From: Actinoplanes sp. N902-109
GTDB lineage: Bacteria > Actinomycetota > Actinomycetes > Mycobacteriales > Micromonosporaceae
Direction: 5' to 3'
DNA length: 64,000 bases
NCBI RefSeq assembly: GCF_000389965.1
Contig: NC_021191.1
Location: 1,489,501 to 1,553,500, forward strand
The stretch's first letter is position 1. Every line of letters starts with the position of its first letter. The position numbers were made by a program, and so were the translations under genes. A model generated the notes under the pieces. That model did no database searches, was not told the origin of the DNA, and was given only the letters and a program-made list of their open reading frames with translations. This document shows, one piece after another, positions 17,500-26,266 of the stretch.

Positions 17500-17540
17500 T
17501 CAACCAATAAACAAATCCGCCCTGTTACGTGGAGGTAACC

Positions 17541-18728
17541 GTGTCGGTCCAACCCACCCGCGACGACAAGTTCTCCTTCGGCCTCTGGACCGTGGGATGG
17601 ACCGCCCGTGACCCGTTCGGTGACGCCACCCGCGCGCCGCTCGACCCGGTCGAAGCCGTGCACAAGCTCTCCGAGCTCGGTGCGTACGGCATCACGTTCC
17701 ACGACGACGACCTGGTGCCGTTCGGCTCGGACGCGCAGACCCGCGACGGGATCATCGCCGGCTTCAAGAAGGCCCTCGACGAGACCGGCATGATCGTGCC
17801 GATGGTGACCACCAACCTGTTCACCCACCCCGTCTTCAAGGACGGCGGTTTCACCAGCAACGACCGCAGCGTGCGCCGCTACGCCCTGCGCAAGGTGCTC
17901 CGCAACATGGACCTCGCCGCCGAGCTGGGTGCCAAGACGCTGGTGCTGTGGGGTGGCCGCGAGGGCGCCGAGTACGACGAGGCCAAGGACGTGCAGGCCG
18001 CGCTCGACCGCTACGCCGAGGGCCTGAACCTGCTCGCGCAGTACTCCGAGGACAAGGGCTACGGCCTGCGCTTCGCCATCGAGCCCAAGCCCAACGAGCC
18101 CCGCGGCGACATCCTGCTGCCCACGGCCGGGCACGCGATCGCGTTCGTCCAGGAGCTGGAGCGCTCCGAGCTGTTCGGCATCAACCCCGAGGTCGGCCAC
18201 GAGCAGATGTCCAACCTCAACTTCGCGCAGGGCATCGCCCAGGCGCTGTGGCACGGCAAGCTCTTCCACATCGACCTGAACGGCCAGCACGGCCCCAAGT
18301 TCGACCAGGACCTGGTGTTCGGGCACGCCGACCTGCTCAACGCATTCGCGCTGGTCGACCTGCTGGAGCACGGCGCCCCCGGCGGCGGCCCCGGCTACGA
18401 CGGCCCGCGGCACTTCGACTACAAGCCCTCGCGCACCGAGAACTACGACGGCGTGTGGGAGTCGGCCAAGGCCAACATGCGGATGTACCTGCTGCTCAAG
18501 GAGCGTGCCCAGGCGTTCCGGGCCGACCCCGAGGTGCAGGCGGCGCTGGCCGACGCCAAGGTGCTCGAGCTCGCCAAGCCGACCCTCAACGAGGGCGAGA
18601 CCTACCAGGACCTGCTCAACGACAAGAGCGCGTTCGAGGAGTTCGACGCCGACGCGGCGGGTGAGCAGGGCTACCACATGGTCAAGCTGCACCAGCTCGC
18701 GATCGACCACCTGTTGCGGGCTCGCTGA
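17541..18728 (+). CDS. xylA: Xylose isomerase
   Basis: This encodes 395 residues. GTG 17541 is chosen because GGAGGT (17531-17536) sits at ideal distance; the frame runs to 17529. The enzyme converts D-xylose to D-xylulose (and D-glucose to D-fructose) in the cytosol. The sequence is class I, actinobacterial type: MSVQPTRDDKFSFGLWTVGW at the N-terminus, catalytic His region ITFHDDDLVPFGSD (about residue 54), metal ligands in FAIEPKPNEPRGD (Glu and Lys near 181-183) and HIDLNGQHGPKFDQDLVFGH (Asp ligands). It reads very close to the Actinoplanes missouriensis enzyme as I remember it. It is followed by xylB. Confidence 0.98.
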   Translation: MSVQPTRDDKFSFGLWTVGWTARDPFGDATRAPLDPVEAVHKLSELGAYGITFHDDDLVPFGSDAQTRDGIIAGFKKALDETGMIVPMVTTNLFTHPVFKDGGFTSNDRSVRRYALRKVLRNMDLAAELGAKTLVLWGGREGAEYDEAKDVQAALDRYAEGLNLLAQYSEDKGYGLRFAIEPKPNEPRGDILLPTAGHAIAFVQELERSELFGINPEVGHEQMSNLNFAQGIAQALWHGKLFHIDLNGQHGPKFDQDLVFGHADLLNAFALVDLLEHGAPGGGPGYDGPRHFDYKPSRTENYDGVWESAKANMRMYLLLKERAQAFRADPEVQAALADAKVLELAKPTLNEGETYQDLLNDKSAFEEFDADAAGEQGYHMVKLHQLAIDHLLRAR

Positions 18729-18775
18729 GTCTAATGGCCTCGCTTCGCTCGGCTGGGGCGCTGCGCCCCTGAGAG

Positions 18776-18845
18776 TCGGTGCCGGGAGCACCGGTTTTCG
18801 GCCGGGGAAAGGCGCCCGGCCGGAAACCGGCACTCCCGGCACCGA
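18776..18845. terminator. Long 31-bp-stem hairpin between xylA and xylB
   Basis: The arms 18776-18806 and 18815-18845 match at 28 of 31 positions with an 8-nt loop (GAAAGGCG). The stem is much longer than needed for termination and has no T-tract. It could be a terminator, an mRNA 3'-end stabiliser that lowers xylB expression relative to xylA, or a dispersed palindromic element. The 18729-18974 gap holds no gene. Confidence 0.6.
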
Positions 18846-18974
18846 CGGGCGCAGCGCGGGGGTGGCGATTAAGGGCGCCGGTAGAGACGGGCGTAGCGCG
18901 GGGGGTTGGACTGGGGGCGGGGTGGCGGGAAAATGCGCGGGTCGGGCGGTTGATCGCTGGAGGGTGGGTGGGTT

Positions 18975-20390
18975 GTGACACTAGTTGCTGGGATTGATAG
19001 CTCTACGCAGTCTTGCAAGGTTGTGGTCCGGGACGCCGAGACCGGGAAGCTCGTCCGGCAGGGGCGGGCGGGGCATCCGGAGGGCACCGAGGTGCATCCG
19101 CATGCCTGGTGGGATGCGTTGCAGCAGGCCATTGCGGAGGCCGGCGGGCTGGATGACGTCGCCGCCGTGTCGGTGGCTGGTCAGCAGCACGGCATGGTGG
19201 TGCTGGACGAGGACGGGGAGGTGGTCCGGCCGGCGCTGTTGTGGAACGACACGCGGAGTGCCGGGGCGGCTGCCGACCTCATCGAGGAGCTGGGTGGCGG
19301 TGACAAGGGGCGGCAGGCGTGGGCCGATGCGGTCGGGATCGTGCCGGTTGCCAGTTTCACCCTCACCAAGCTGCGCTGGCTGGCGCGGAACGAGCCGGAG
19401 AACGCCAAGCGGGTCGCCGCCGTCTGCCTGCCGCATGACTGGCTGACGTGGAAGCTGTCCGGGGCGGAGAGCCTCGACACGCTGCGTACGGACCGCAGTG
19501 ATGCCAGCGGCACGCTCTACTGGTCGGCCAAGACCAACGAATATCGGCCCGACCTGCTGGAGCTCGGCTTCGGGCGGCGGATCATCACGCCGCAGGTGCT
19601 CGGCCCCACCGGGATCGCCGGGCACCTGCCCAACGGTGCGCCGCTGGGACCCGGTGCCGGGGACAACGCGGCGGCGGCGGTCGGCGCGGGCGCGCTGCCC
19701 GGTGACGTGGTGGTGTCCATCGGCACGTCCGGCACGGTGTTCGTGTCCTCCGAGGTGGCCCCGGACGATCCGAGCGGCACGGTGGCCGGGTTCGCCGACA
19801 TCACCGGGCGGTTCCTGCCGATCGTGGTGACGCTGAACGCGGCCCGCGTGCTGGATGCGGCCGGCAAGCTGCTCGGTGTCGACCACGACGAGTTGTCGCG
19901 GCTCGCGCTGTCGGCCCCGGCCGGTGCGGACGGCCTGGTGCTGGTGCCGTACCTGGAAGGTGAGCGCACGCCGAACCGCCCGGATGCCACCGGCGCGATC
20001 CACGGTCTGACGCTGCGGACGTCCGACCCGGCGCACCTGGCCCGCGCGGCCGTCGAGGGCATGCTCTGTGCCCTGGCCGACGGGCTGGACGCGCTGGTCG
20101 CGCATGGTGCGCAGGCCAACCGCATCGTGCTCGTCGGTGGCGGGGCACGCAGTCTGGCCGTACGGAGGATCGCGCCGGAGCTCTTCGGTCTTCCGGTCCT
20201 GGTGCCGCCGCCCGGGGAGTACGTCGCGGACGGCGCTGCCCGGCAGGCTGCCTGGGTCACGGCCGGTGGGGATCTCCCGCCCGTGTGGTCGGCGGAGAAC
20301 CCCGAGGTGTACGAAGCCCCGAGCGTCCCGCTGATCCGGGAGCAGTACGCGGCGGCCAGGGACAGGGTCGTCGACAGGGTTACCCGCTAA
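18975..20390 (+). CDS. xylB: Xylulokinase
   Basis: This encodes 471 residues from GTG 18975 with GGAGGGT at 18959-18965. It phosphorylates D-xylulose to xylulose 5-phosphate, feeding the pentose phosphate pathway. FGGY-family features are clear: VAGIDSSTQSCKVVVRD (ATP phosphate loop), VSVAGQQHGMVVLD, the FGGY-type GAGDNAAAAVGAG with the catalytic Asp, IGTSGTVFVSS, and a C-terminal ATP-binding segment IVLVGGGARSLAVRRI. The length is normal. It lies 246 bp after xylA and directly before an MFS gene, so it can have a separate level of expression. Confidence 0.96.
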   Translation: MTLVAGIDSSTQSCKVVVRDAETGKLVRQGRAGHPEGTEVHPHAWWDALQQAIAEAGGLDDVAAVSVAGQQHGMVVLDEDGEVVRPALLWNDTRSAGAAADLIEELGGGDKGRQAWADAVGIVPVASFTLTKLRWLARNEPENAKRVAAVCLPHDWLTWKLSGAESLDTLRTDRSDASGTLYWSAKTNEYRPDLLELGFGRRIITPQVLGPTGIAGHLPNGAPLGPGAGDNAAAAVGAGALPGDVVVSIGTSGTVFVSSEVAPDDPSGTVAGFADITGRFLPIVVTLNAARVLDAAGKLLGVDHDELSRLALSAPAGADGLVLVPYLEGERTPNRPDATGAIHGLTLRTSDPAHLARAAVEGMLCALADGLDALVAHGAQANRIVLVGGGARSLAVRRIAPELFGLPVLVPPPGEYVADGAARQAAWVTAGGDLPPVWSAENPEVYEAPSVPLIREQYAAARDRVVDRVTR

Positions 20391-20400
20391 CCTTCCTCCC

Positions 20401-21825
20401 GTGATGAAGGGCGGAACGGCGCACCGGGCGTACAGCGTCGTGGTGTTCGTCGTTCTGGCCTCGCTCGACAACGTGGCGATCGGCCTCGTCCCACCCCTGT
20501 ACGGCAGCATCGGCGACACGTTCGGGGTGGGCGAGGGCCACATCGCGCTGGCCACCACGGTGATGTTCCTGATCAGCGCGGTGGCGGCGATCGGGTGGGC
20601 GTACGCGGGCGACCGCACCGACCGCAAGCCGGTGCTCATCGCCGGCACCGCGATCTGGGTGGCCGGCACCGCCTGGTCAGGGCTGGCCGGCAGCTACCCG
20701 TCGTTCCTGCTGTCCCAGGTGCTCGCCGCGATCGGCCTCGGCGGCGTGGCCAGCGTGAGCTTCTCCGTGGTCAGCGATCTGATCTCGCCGCGGCGCCGCG
20801 GCCTGGTGATGAGCTTCTGGGGGCTGTCGCAGGGCATCGGCACGCTGGCCGGCACCATGGTCGGCGGGCTGCTGGGGGCCGGTGACTGGCGGCGCCCGTT
20901 CCTGATCACCGCACTGGCCGGGGTCGTCGCCGCGGCGGCCTACGTGGTCACCTACGACGTCCCGCGTGGCGACAGCCAGCCGGAACTGCGGGGCGTGGAG
21001 TACGACGAGCGCATCCGCCGCGACGACCTGCCCAAGATCCTGGCCCGGCGCACCAACGTGTGGCTGATCCTGCAGGGCTTCTCGGCGCAGGTGGCGTTCG
21101 GCTCGCTGGTCTGGCTGCCGATCCTGTTCCGGGCCCGGGCCGAGGACCAGGGCTATTCCACCGAGACCGCGATCGTGGTGGGCAGTGTGTTCGCCACCCT
21201 GTTCCAGCTGGGCGGAGCGTTGTCGATCGTCGGCGGGCTGGTCGGCGACCGGCTGCAGCGGCGCACCCCACGCGGGCGGGCGGTGGTCGCGGCGGTCGGC
21301 ATCCTCGCCGCTGTGCCGCTGTACGTGGCGCTGTTCTTCGTGCCGTTCCACATCGACGTGCCCGACGGCGGCAGCACCGGCGCGATCATCGCCGCCGTGC
21401 TGACCAACGTGTTCACCGAGCCGACGGTCGGGCTCAGCCTCGCCGTGGCGATCGTCGCCCTCGCCATGACCTCGGCGAACTCGCCCAACTGGTTCGCACT
21501 GATCGCCGACGTCAACCCGCCCGAGCACCGGGGCACCGTGTACAGCCTGGGCAACCTGTTCAACGGCGCCGGGCGCGCCGGGGGCAACGCGCTGGTCGGC
21601 GTGGCCTTCCGCGGGCTGTCCGGGGCGTTCCCGCCGCCGTTGAACTACGCGGTGGGACTGGCCGCGTTCCAGTTCTTCTTCATCCCGACCGGCGTCATGT
21701 ACTGGCTCGCCAGCCGGACGGTGGCCAGGGACATGGCGGACACCCATGCCGCTCTGGCCACCTATGCCGCGGCTACCGCCGGGCCCACACCGTCACATCC
21801 GGTGGAACCAAGCCCTCCTCGGTGA
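20401..21825 (+). CDS. MFS transporter, possible sugar permease
   Basis: This encodes 474 residues with about 12 hydrophobic helices. MFS signatures are present: AYAGDRTDRKPVLIAG between TM2 and TM3 and SPRRRGLVMSFWGLSQGIG around TM5. The start is GTG 20401 (or ATG 20404), 10 bp after the xylB stop, so it is probably co-transcribed with xylB and may import xylose or a related sugar; sequence alone does not prove the substrate. Its 3' 53 bp overlap the convergent alpha-glucosidase gene, a rather long overlap that is consistent with the last residues being a disposable tail. Confidence 0.85.
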   Translation: MMKGGTAHRAYSVVVFVVLASLDNVAIGLVPPLYGSIGDTFGVGEGHIALATTVMFLISAVAAIGWAYAGDRTDRKPVLIAGTAIWVAGTAWSGLAGSYPSFLLSQVLAAIGLGGVASVSFSVVSDLISPRRRGLVMSFWGLSQGIGTLAGTMVGGLLGAGDWRRPFLITALAGVVAAAAYVVTYDVPRGDSQPELRGVEYDERIRRDDLPKILARRTNVWLILQGFSAQVAFGSLVWLPILFRARAEDQGYSTETAIVVGSVFATLFQLGGALSIVGGLVGDRLQRRTPRGRAVVAAVGILAAVPLYVALFFVPFHIDVPDGGSTGAIIAAVLTNVFTEPTVGLSLAVAIVALAMTSANSPNWFALIADVNPPEHRGTVYSLGNLFNGAGRAGGNALVGVAFRGLSGAFPPPLNYAVGLAAFQFFFIPTGVMYWLASRTVARDMADTHAALATYAAATAGPTPSHPVEPSPPR

Positions 21826-23383
21826 GCGGCTCGCTGCTGAGCAGCACCTGCGCACCGGCAGGCAGCTCGGCCGGCGCCGCGCCGAAGTTGCTCAGCACGA
21901 GCACGCCGCCGTTGTCGAACGCGAGCACGTCGTCCGACGAGGGGATCCAGGTCAGCGTGCCGTTGCCCAGGTCGTGCTCGCGGCGCAGGCGCAGCGCGCT
22001 GCGGTAGAGCTCGTAGGTCGAGCCCGGCACGTCGCGCTGCCGGTCGAGGGCGAACTCGGCCCAGGACGCGGGCTGCGGCAGCCAGCTGGCGTCGGTCGGC
22101 CCGAAGCCGTACGACGGTGCGTCGGCCTCCCACGGGATCGGCACCCGGCAGCCGTCGCGGCCCGGCTCGGTGTGCCCCGAGCGCTCCCATGCCGGGTCCT
22201 GCCGGACCTCGTCGGGCATCGTGGTGTGGTCGGGCAGCCCCAGCTCCTCACCCTGGTACAGATAGGCGGAGCCGGGCAGGGCCAGCATCTGCAGCGACGC
22301 CGCGCGGGCCCGGCGCAGCCCCAGCGGCGCGTCCGGCTGCGGGTCGCGCGCCGAGATGCCGTTGCGGTGGTCCTTGCCGTCGGTGAAGCCGAACCGGGAG
22401 GCGTGCCGGGTGACGTCGTGGTTGGAGAGCACCCAGGTGGTGGGTGCGCCGACCGCGGCGTTGGCCCCGGTGGTGCGGTCGATGACGGCGCGCAGCGGCT
22501 TCGCCGCCCAGGGCGTCACCAGATATTCGAAGTTGAAGGCCTGGTGCATCTCGTCGGGCCGTACGTAGTGCGCGAGCCGATCGGCCGGCGACACCCAGGC
22601 CTCCGCGACCAGGATCCGATCACCCGCGTACGAGTCGAGCACCGCCCGCCACTCGCGGTAGATCTCGTGCACCCCGTCCTGGTCCCACATCGGCGGCGGC
22701 GGGGCGCCTTCCGGGGTGAGCCCGCCCAGGATCTCGTCGGCGCCGTACTCCCAGTCGCCCAGCGCGGCGTCCTTGACCAGCCCGTGTGCGACGTCGACCC
22801 GGAAGCCGTCGACGCCCCGGTCGAGCCAGAACCGCAGGATCGCCACGAACTCGGCCCGGACCTCGGGATTGCTCCAGTTGAGGTCGGGCTGGGAGACGTC
22901 GAACAGGTGCAGGTACCACTGGCCGTCGGCGGTCTGCTCCCACGCCGGCCCGCCGAACACGCTGCGCCAGTTGTTCGGCGGCTCGTCGCGGAAGACGTAG
23001 CGCTCCCGCTCGGGGCTGCCGGGCGCCGCGGCCAGCGCCGCCTGGAACCAGGCGTGCTCGCTGGAGGTGTGGTTGGGCACGAGGTCGACGATCACCCGCA
23101 GCCCCAGCGCCTTGGCCTCGGCGATCATCTTGTCGGCGTCGCCGAGGTCGCCGAAGCGCGGGTCGACGGCCCGGTAGTCGGCCACGTCGTAACCGGCGTC
23201 GTGCTGCGGCGAGGTGTAGAACGGTGACAGCCAGACGGCGTCCACGCCCAGGTCGCGCAGGTCGGTCAGGTGCGCCGTGATGCCGGGCAGGTCGCCCATG
23301 CCGTCGCCGTTGCTGTCGGCGAAGGAGCGCGGATAGATCTGGTAGATGACGGCGCTGCGCCACCAGTCGTTGCGGGGAGCCAT
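21773..23383 (-). CDS. GH13 alpha-glucosidase / oligo-1,6-glucosidase
   Basis: This encodes 536 residues. It starts WWRSAVIYQIYPRSFADSNGDGMGDLPGI, the hallmark of GH13 oligo-1,6-glucosidase and alpha-glucosidase enzymes. Conserved regions are DLVPNH (100-105), GFRVDVAHGL with nucleophile D197, EAWV with acid/base E261, and LSNHDVTRH with D323. There is no signal peptide, so it is cytosolic and would release glucose from short alpha-glucosides. It lies downstream of the alarmone-hydrolase-like gene (10-bp gap), forming the end of a three-gene minus-strand run. Exact linkage preference (alpha-1,4 or alpha-1,6, or trehalose) is not decidable here. Confidence 0.92.
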   Translation of the reverse strand: MAPRNDWWRSAVIYQIYPRSFADSNGDGMGDLPGITAHLTDLRDLGVDAVWLSPFYTSPQHDAGYDVADYRAVDPRFGDLGDADKMIAEAKALGLRVIVDLVPNHTSSEHAWFQAALAAAPGSPERERYVFRDEPPNNWRSVFGGPAWEQTADGQWYLHLFDVSQPDLNWSNPEVRAEFVAILRFWLDRGVDGFRVDVAHGLVKDAALGDWEYGADEILGGLTPEGAPPPPMWDQDGVHEIYREWRAVLDSYAGDRILVAEAWVSPADRLAHYVRPDEMHQAFNFEYLVTPWAAKPLRAVIDRTTGANAAVGAPTTWVLSNHDVTRHASRFGFTDGKDHRNGISARDPQPDAPLGLRRARAASLQMLALPGSAYLYQGEELGLPDHTTMPDEVRQDPAWERSGHTEPGRDGCRVPIPWEADAPSYGFGPTDASWLPQPASWAEFALDRQRDVPGSTYELYRSALRLRREHDLGNGTLTWIPSSDDVLAFDNGGVLVLSNFGAAPAELPAGAQVLLSSEPLTEEGLVPPDVTVWARR

Positions 23384-23393
23384 GCGCCCAAGG

Positions 23394-24134
23394 CTAGCCG
23401 TCCAGGATGGCGGCGAACCGCTCCTCGGCCAGGTCGAGTTGATCGAGGATGTGGTCCTTCGCGGTGATCGACAGCGGGGTGTCGGGGCGGCCGATCAGCT
23501 CCCTGAGCTTGGGCACCAGCGGCCGGTACTTGATCGCCGAGCTGCGCGCCTTGTCGTACGTGGTGTGGATGACGCCCACGCCGTTGTCGGTGAAGTCACT
23601 GACTTTCAGGACCCGGGCCCAGGGGTCGCGGTCGAGGCTGGCCGTCACGTGGGCCCGGTACTGCTCGTGCCGGTCGCGCTCCGGGTCGTACTCGGGGTTG
23701 GTCACCGAGCGGACCAGCTCGGCAACCCGCGGGCCGAACCGCCGGGCCAGCTCGGCCACCGCCGCGTCGGTCAGCACCGCGTACGGCAGGTCGTCGGGCA
23801 GGCCCGCCAGCTCGGCCGGGTGATCCTCCACCGCGTCGTGCAGCAGTGCCGCCACCAGCACATCCGGGTCGTGGACGCCGTAGTGGCGCAGGATCCGGAT
23901 CGCCACCCGCAACAGGTGGTTCAGGTACGGCTCCCGGACCCGGCGGTCGTCGGCGTGCAGCTGGGAGGCGAGCGCCAGGGCCTCCTCGAGGCGTTCCCGG
24001 TCGGCGGCCGGCAATTGCTCCAGTTCCAGGGCGAAGCGGTCGCGTAGTCCCGCCTCGCCGTAGACCTCGGTGATCGCGTGCAACGGCATCGAGAGCAGCA
24101 TCCTGACCGGCGGCATGCCGCGAACATACGGCAC
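23394..24134 (-). CDS. Stand-alone HD hydrolase, small alarmone hydrolase-like
   Basis: This encodes up to 246 residues (GTG 24134; ATG 24116 is an alternative). Helical protein with H73, the signature HDAVED (H99, D100, E103, D104) and K-V-S-D180-F-T-D-N184. The HDxxED and DxxxN motifs are those of (p)ppGpp hydrolase domains of RelA/SpoT and Mesh1; no synthetase or TGS/ACT domain is present. It therefore looks like a small alarmone hydrolase that could degrade (p)ppGpp or another pyrophosphorylated nucleotide. It starts 3 bp after the stop of the MHYT gene, so they are co-transcribed. The family assignment rests on motifs only. Confidence 0.75.
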   Translation of the reverse strand: MPYVRGMPPVRMLLSMPLHAITEVYGEAGLRDRFALELEQLPAADRERLEEALALASQLHADDRRVREPYLNHLLRVAIRILRHYGVHDPDVLVAALLHDAVEDHPAELAGLPDDLPYAVLTDAAVAELARRFGPRVAELVRSVTNPEYDPERDRHEQYRAHVTASLDRDPWARVLKVSDFTDNGVGVIHTTYDKARSSAIKYRPLVPKLRELIGRPDTPLSITAKDHILDQLDLAEERFAAILDG

Positions 24135-24137
24135 GAG

Positions 24138-25097
24138 TCAGGAGGTGACGACCTCTTCGTCCGGGGCCGGGGTCGAGGCCGAGGTCGCCGCCGAGGTCGG
24201 GGCCGGGGTCGCCGCCGGGGTTGCCGCCGGGACGGGGCGCGGCGGCACCGGCTGCGGCGAGGGGCGGCGGGCGGTGGACAGCGCCGCCTGCTGGAGCGAC
24301 CAGCCGTGGTTGACGTGCTCGGCGTGCCCACCCCGCTGGGGGATGCCGGCACCGTCGGTGAACTCCTCCTCGGTCATCGCCTGCAGCGCGCTGAGCGCCA
24401 CCCCGATGATCGTGGCCGCGCTGATCAGCGTGATCGGCACGATCATCAGCAGCGGGCGCATGCCGCTGACGTGGTCGGACGTGGTGTCGCTGAGCCGGAC
24501 GCTCATCGCGGCCATACCGGTGTAGTGCATGCCGCAGACCGCCACCGCCATGATCGCGGCCGCCCCCAGCATCGCCAGCAGGCCGCCACGCATCGCGACG
24601 GTGAACCACAGCGCGGTGGTGGCCGCGACCACGGCGATGACGGCCGAGGCGACCACCAGCGTCGGCCGGTACTGGATCGTGCCCGACACGTGCAGCGCCG
24701 CCATGCCGGTGTAGTGCATCGTGAGCACCCCGGCCCCGGTCAGCACGCCGGCCACCACGACCCGCAACAGGCTGGGCCGGCCGTGCCCGACGACCATGAG
24801 TCCGAACCCGACAGCGACGACCGCGAGCCCGAGGCTCAGCATCGTCAGCACCGGGTTGTAGCGCACCGGGCTCTGCGGTACGTCGAAGCCCAGCATCGCG
24901 GTGAAGTGCATGAGCCAGATGGCGGCGCCGCCGATGGCGAACGACGCGATGATCAGCCAGCGGGTCCGCCGGCCGCGGGTCCGGGCGTTGCGGGCGCGTT
25001 TGGTGCACAGCAGGCCGAGGAACGACCCGAGAATGGCCACCAGGAACGCGCCGACCGGGTTGAAAGCTCCGTACGTGAAGTGATGGATCTCGGCCAC
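24138..25097 (-). CDS. MHYT-domain membrane sensor
   Basis: This encodes 319 residues from GTG 25097. Seven hydrophobic helices carry three MHYT-type motifs: MHFT (63-66), MHYT (127-130) and MHYT (190-193). MHYT domains are proposed to bind copper and sense a diatomic gas in the membrane; here no output domain (GGDEF, EAL, kinase) follows, only a disordered Ala/Pro/Thr-rich cytosolic tail of about 80 residues ending VVTS. Output might pass through its operon partner, the HD hydrolase directly downstream (3-bp gap); that link is inference. Confidence 0.9.
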   Translation of the reverse strand: MAEIHHFTYGAFNPVGAFLVAILGSFLGLLCTKRARNARTRGRRTRWLIIASFAIGGAAIWLMHFTAMLGFDVPQSPVRYNPVLTMLSLGLAVVAVGFGLMVVGHGRPSLLRVVVAGVLTGAGVLTMHYTGMAALHVSGTIQYRPTLVVASAVIAVVAATTALWFTVAMRGGLLAMLGAAAIMAVAVCGMHYTGMAAMSVRLSDTTSDHVSGMRPLLMIVPITLISAATIIGVALSALQAMTEEEFTDGAGIPQRGGHAEHVNHGWSLQQAALSTARRPSPQPVPPRPVPAATPAATPAPTSAATSASTPAPDEEVVTS

Positions 25098-25212
25098 TGC
25101 CGGACACCTCGCGAAAGCATCGGTGGGATCGTTTCGCTGAGGATTACGACATGCGTCGAATCATGGACATCGCACTTCGTGTGCGTACGGCTACAGAGTC
25201 ACTGCAAAGTGA

Positions 25213-25265
25213 ACCGGGACCACCGTATGGCTGCCTGCAAGAGGTAGCCATACGGCAGTCCCGGT
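25213..25265 (-). terminator. Large interrupted hairpin, likely terminator
   Basis: ACCGGGAC (25213-25220) pairs with GTCCCGGT (25258-25265), and CCGTATGGCT (25223-25232) with AGCCATACGG (25246-25255), separated by a symmetric CA/CA internal loop. It lies just after the stop of the small minus-strand membrane gene and before the MHYT gene. Confidence 0.6.
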
Positions 25266-25304
25266 GCTGTCGCGAGGGGAGAGCCGCCCATCGGGGCGGC
25301 CCGG

Positions 25305-25448
25305 TCAATTGAAGATGCTGACACCGCCCGGGCCGACGAGCAGACCGACGATGATGAGCACGATGCCCCAGAGGAGCTGCCGCCGGAACAGCGCGAGGAT
25401 GCCGGCGACCACCAGGATGACTGCGAGGATCCAGAGCAAGAATTCCAT
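25305..25448 (-). CDS. Small two-helix membrane protein ending GPGGVSIFN
   Basis: This encodes 47 residues from ATG 25448 (MEFLLWILAVILVVAGILAL), below many annotation length cut-offs. Two membrane helices are joined by the basic turn FRRQLLW, and the C-terminus is GLLVGPGGVSIFN. Tiny proteins with this GPGG-type tail are common in actinobacteria and of unknown function. The start was placed at 25448 since the longer frame (to 25517) adds an unlikely basic N-terminus. A hairpin follows it. Confidence 0.7.
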   Translation of the reverse strand: MEFLLWILAVILVVAGILALFRRQLLWGIVLIIVGLLVGPGGVSIFN

Positions 25449-25522
25449 GACCCGCAGATACCCGAGCCGCCGAAATCGAAAACCTGTTACGAACGCCACC
25501 GAGCCGGTGCTGTCCACACAGG

Positions 25523-26266
25523 TCAGGCGGTCACCAGTTCGGCGTCCGCGGGCTCCGACAGCAGCTGGTAGACGTTGTACGCCTGCTTGATCACCGGGTG
25601 GGCCACGTTGCGCACCGGCACCCCGCCGGGGGTCCGGCCGCGCTCGCTGCCGTGGTGTGCGTGCCCGTGCAGGGCCAGCGCCGTCGGCGCCGAGTCGATC
25701 GCCTGACCCAGCAGGTACGAGCCCAGGAACGGGTAGATCTCCAACGGCTCACCGACCAGGGTTTCCGGTACGGGCGCGTAGTGCGTCAACGCCACCAGGG
25801 CATCGCACTCCAGCCCTCGCAGGGCATCCCCGAGCCGGTCCGCGATCGCCTCGGTGGTGCCGACGAAGTCCTTCATCTCGCGCTCGCCGAACTTGCTGGC
25901 GCACGCCCCGGCGAACCCGCCACCGAAGCCCTTGGCGCCGGCCACCCCGAGCCGGTGCCCGTTGATGTCGAGCACCACGCCGTCGCCCTCCAGCACGGTC
26001 AGCCCGGCCTCCCGCAGCACGTCGGTGACCTCGGCCTGCTGGTCGCTCTGGTGGTCGTGGTTGCCGAGCACCACGATGACCGGCACGGCCAGCCCGCCGA
26101 ACTCGCTCGCCATGCATTTCGCCTCGTCGACCGTGCCGTGCCGGGTCAGGTCCCCGGCGATCAGCAGGGCGTCGGCGACGTCCGGCAGCTGATCCAGGGC
26201 GGGCCGGTAGCGGCCCACCACGTCCTTGTCCACGTGCACGTCGCCCACGGCCGCGATCCGGATCAT
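25523..26266 (-). CDS. Calcineurin-like metallophosphoesterase
   Basis: This encodes 247 residues. All metallophosphoesterase blocks are present: GDVHVD (D9, H11), AGDLT (D39), GNHD (N69, H70), LTHYAP and the C-terminal GHAHHG. It is a cytosolic di-metal phosphoesterase with unknown substrate. Its ATG overlaps the stop of the upstream BON-like gene (ATGA, 26263-26266), so the two are translationally coupled within a three-gene operon that starts with a nucleotidyltransferase. Confidence 0.92.
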   Translation of the reverse strand: MIRIAAVGDVHVDKDVVGRYRPALDQLPDVADALLIAGDLTRHGTVDEAKCMASEFGGLAVPVIVVLGNHDHQSDQQAEVTDVLREAGLTVLEGDGVVLDINGHRLGVAGAKGFGGGFAGACASKFGEREMKDFVGTTEAIADRLGDALRGLECDALVALTHYAPVPETLVGEPLEIYPFLGSYLLGQAIDSAPTALALHGHAHHGSERGRTPGGVPVRNVAHPVIKQAYNVYQLLSEPADAELVTA

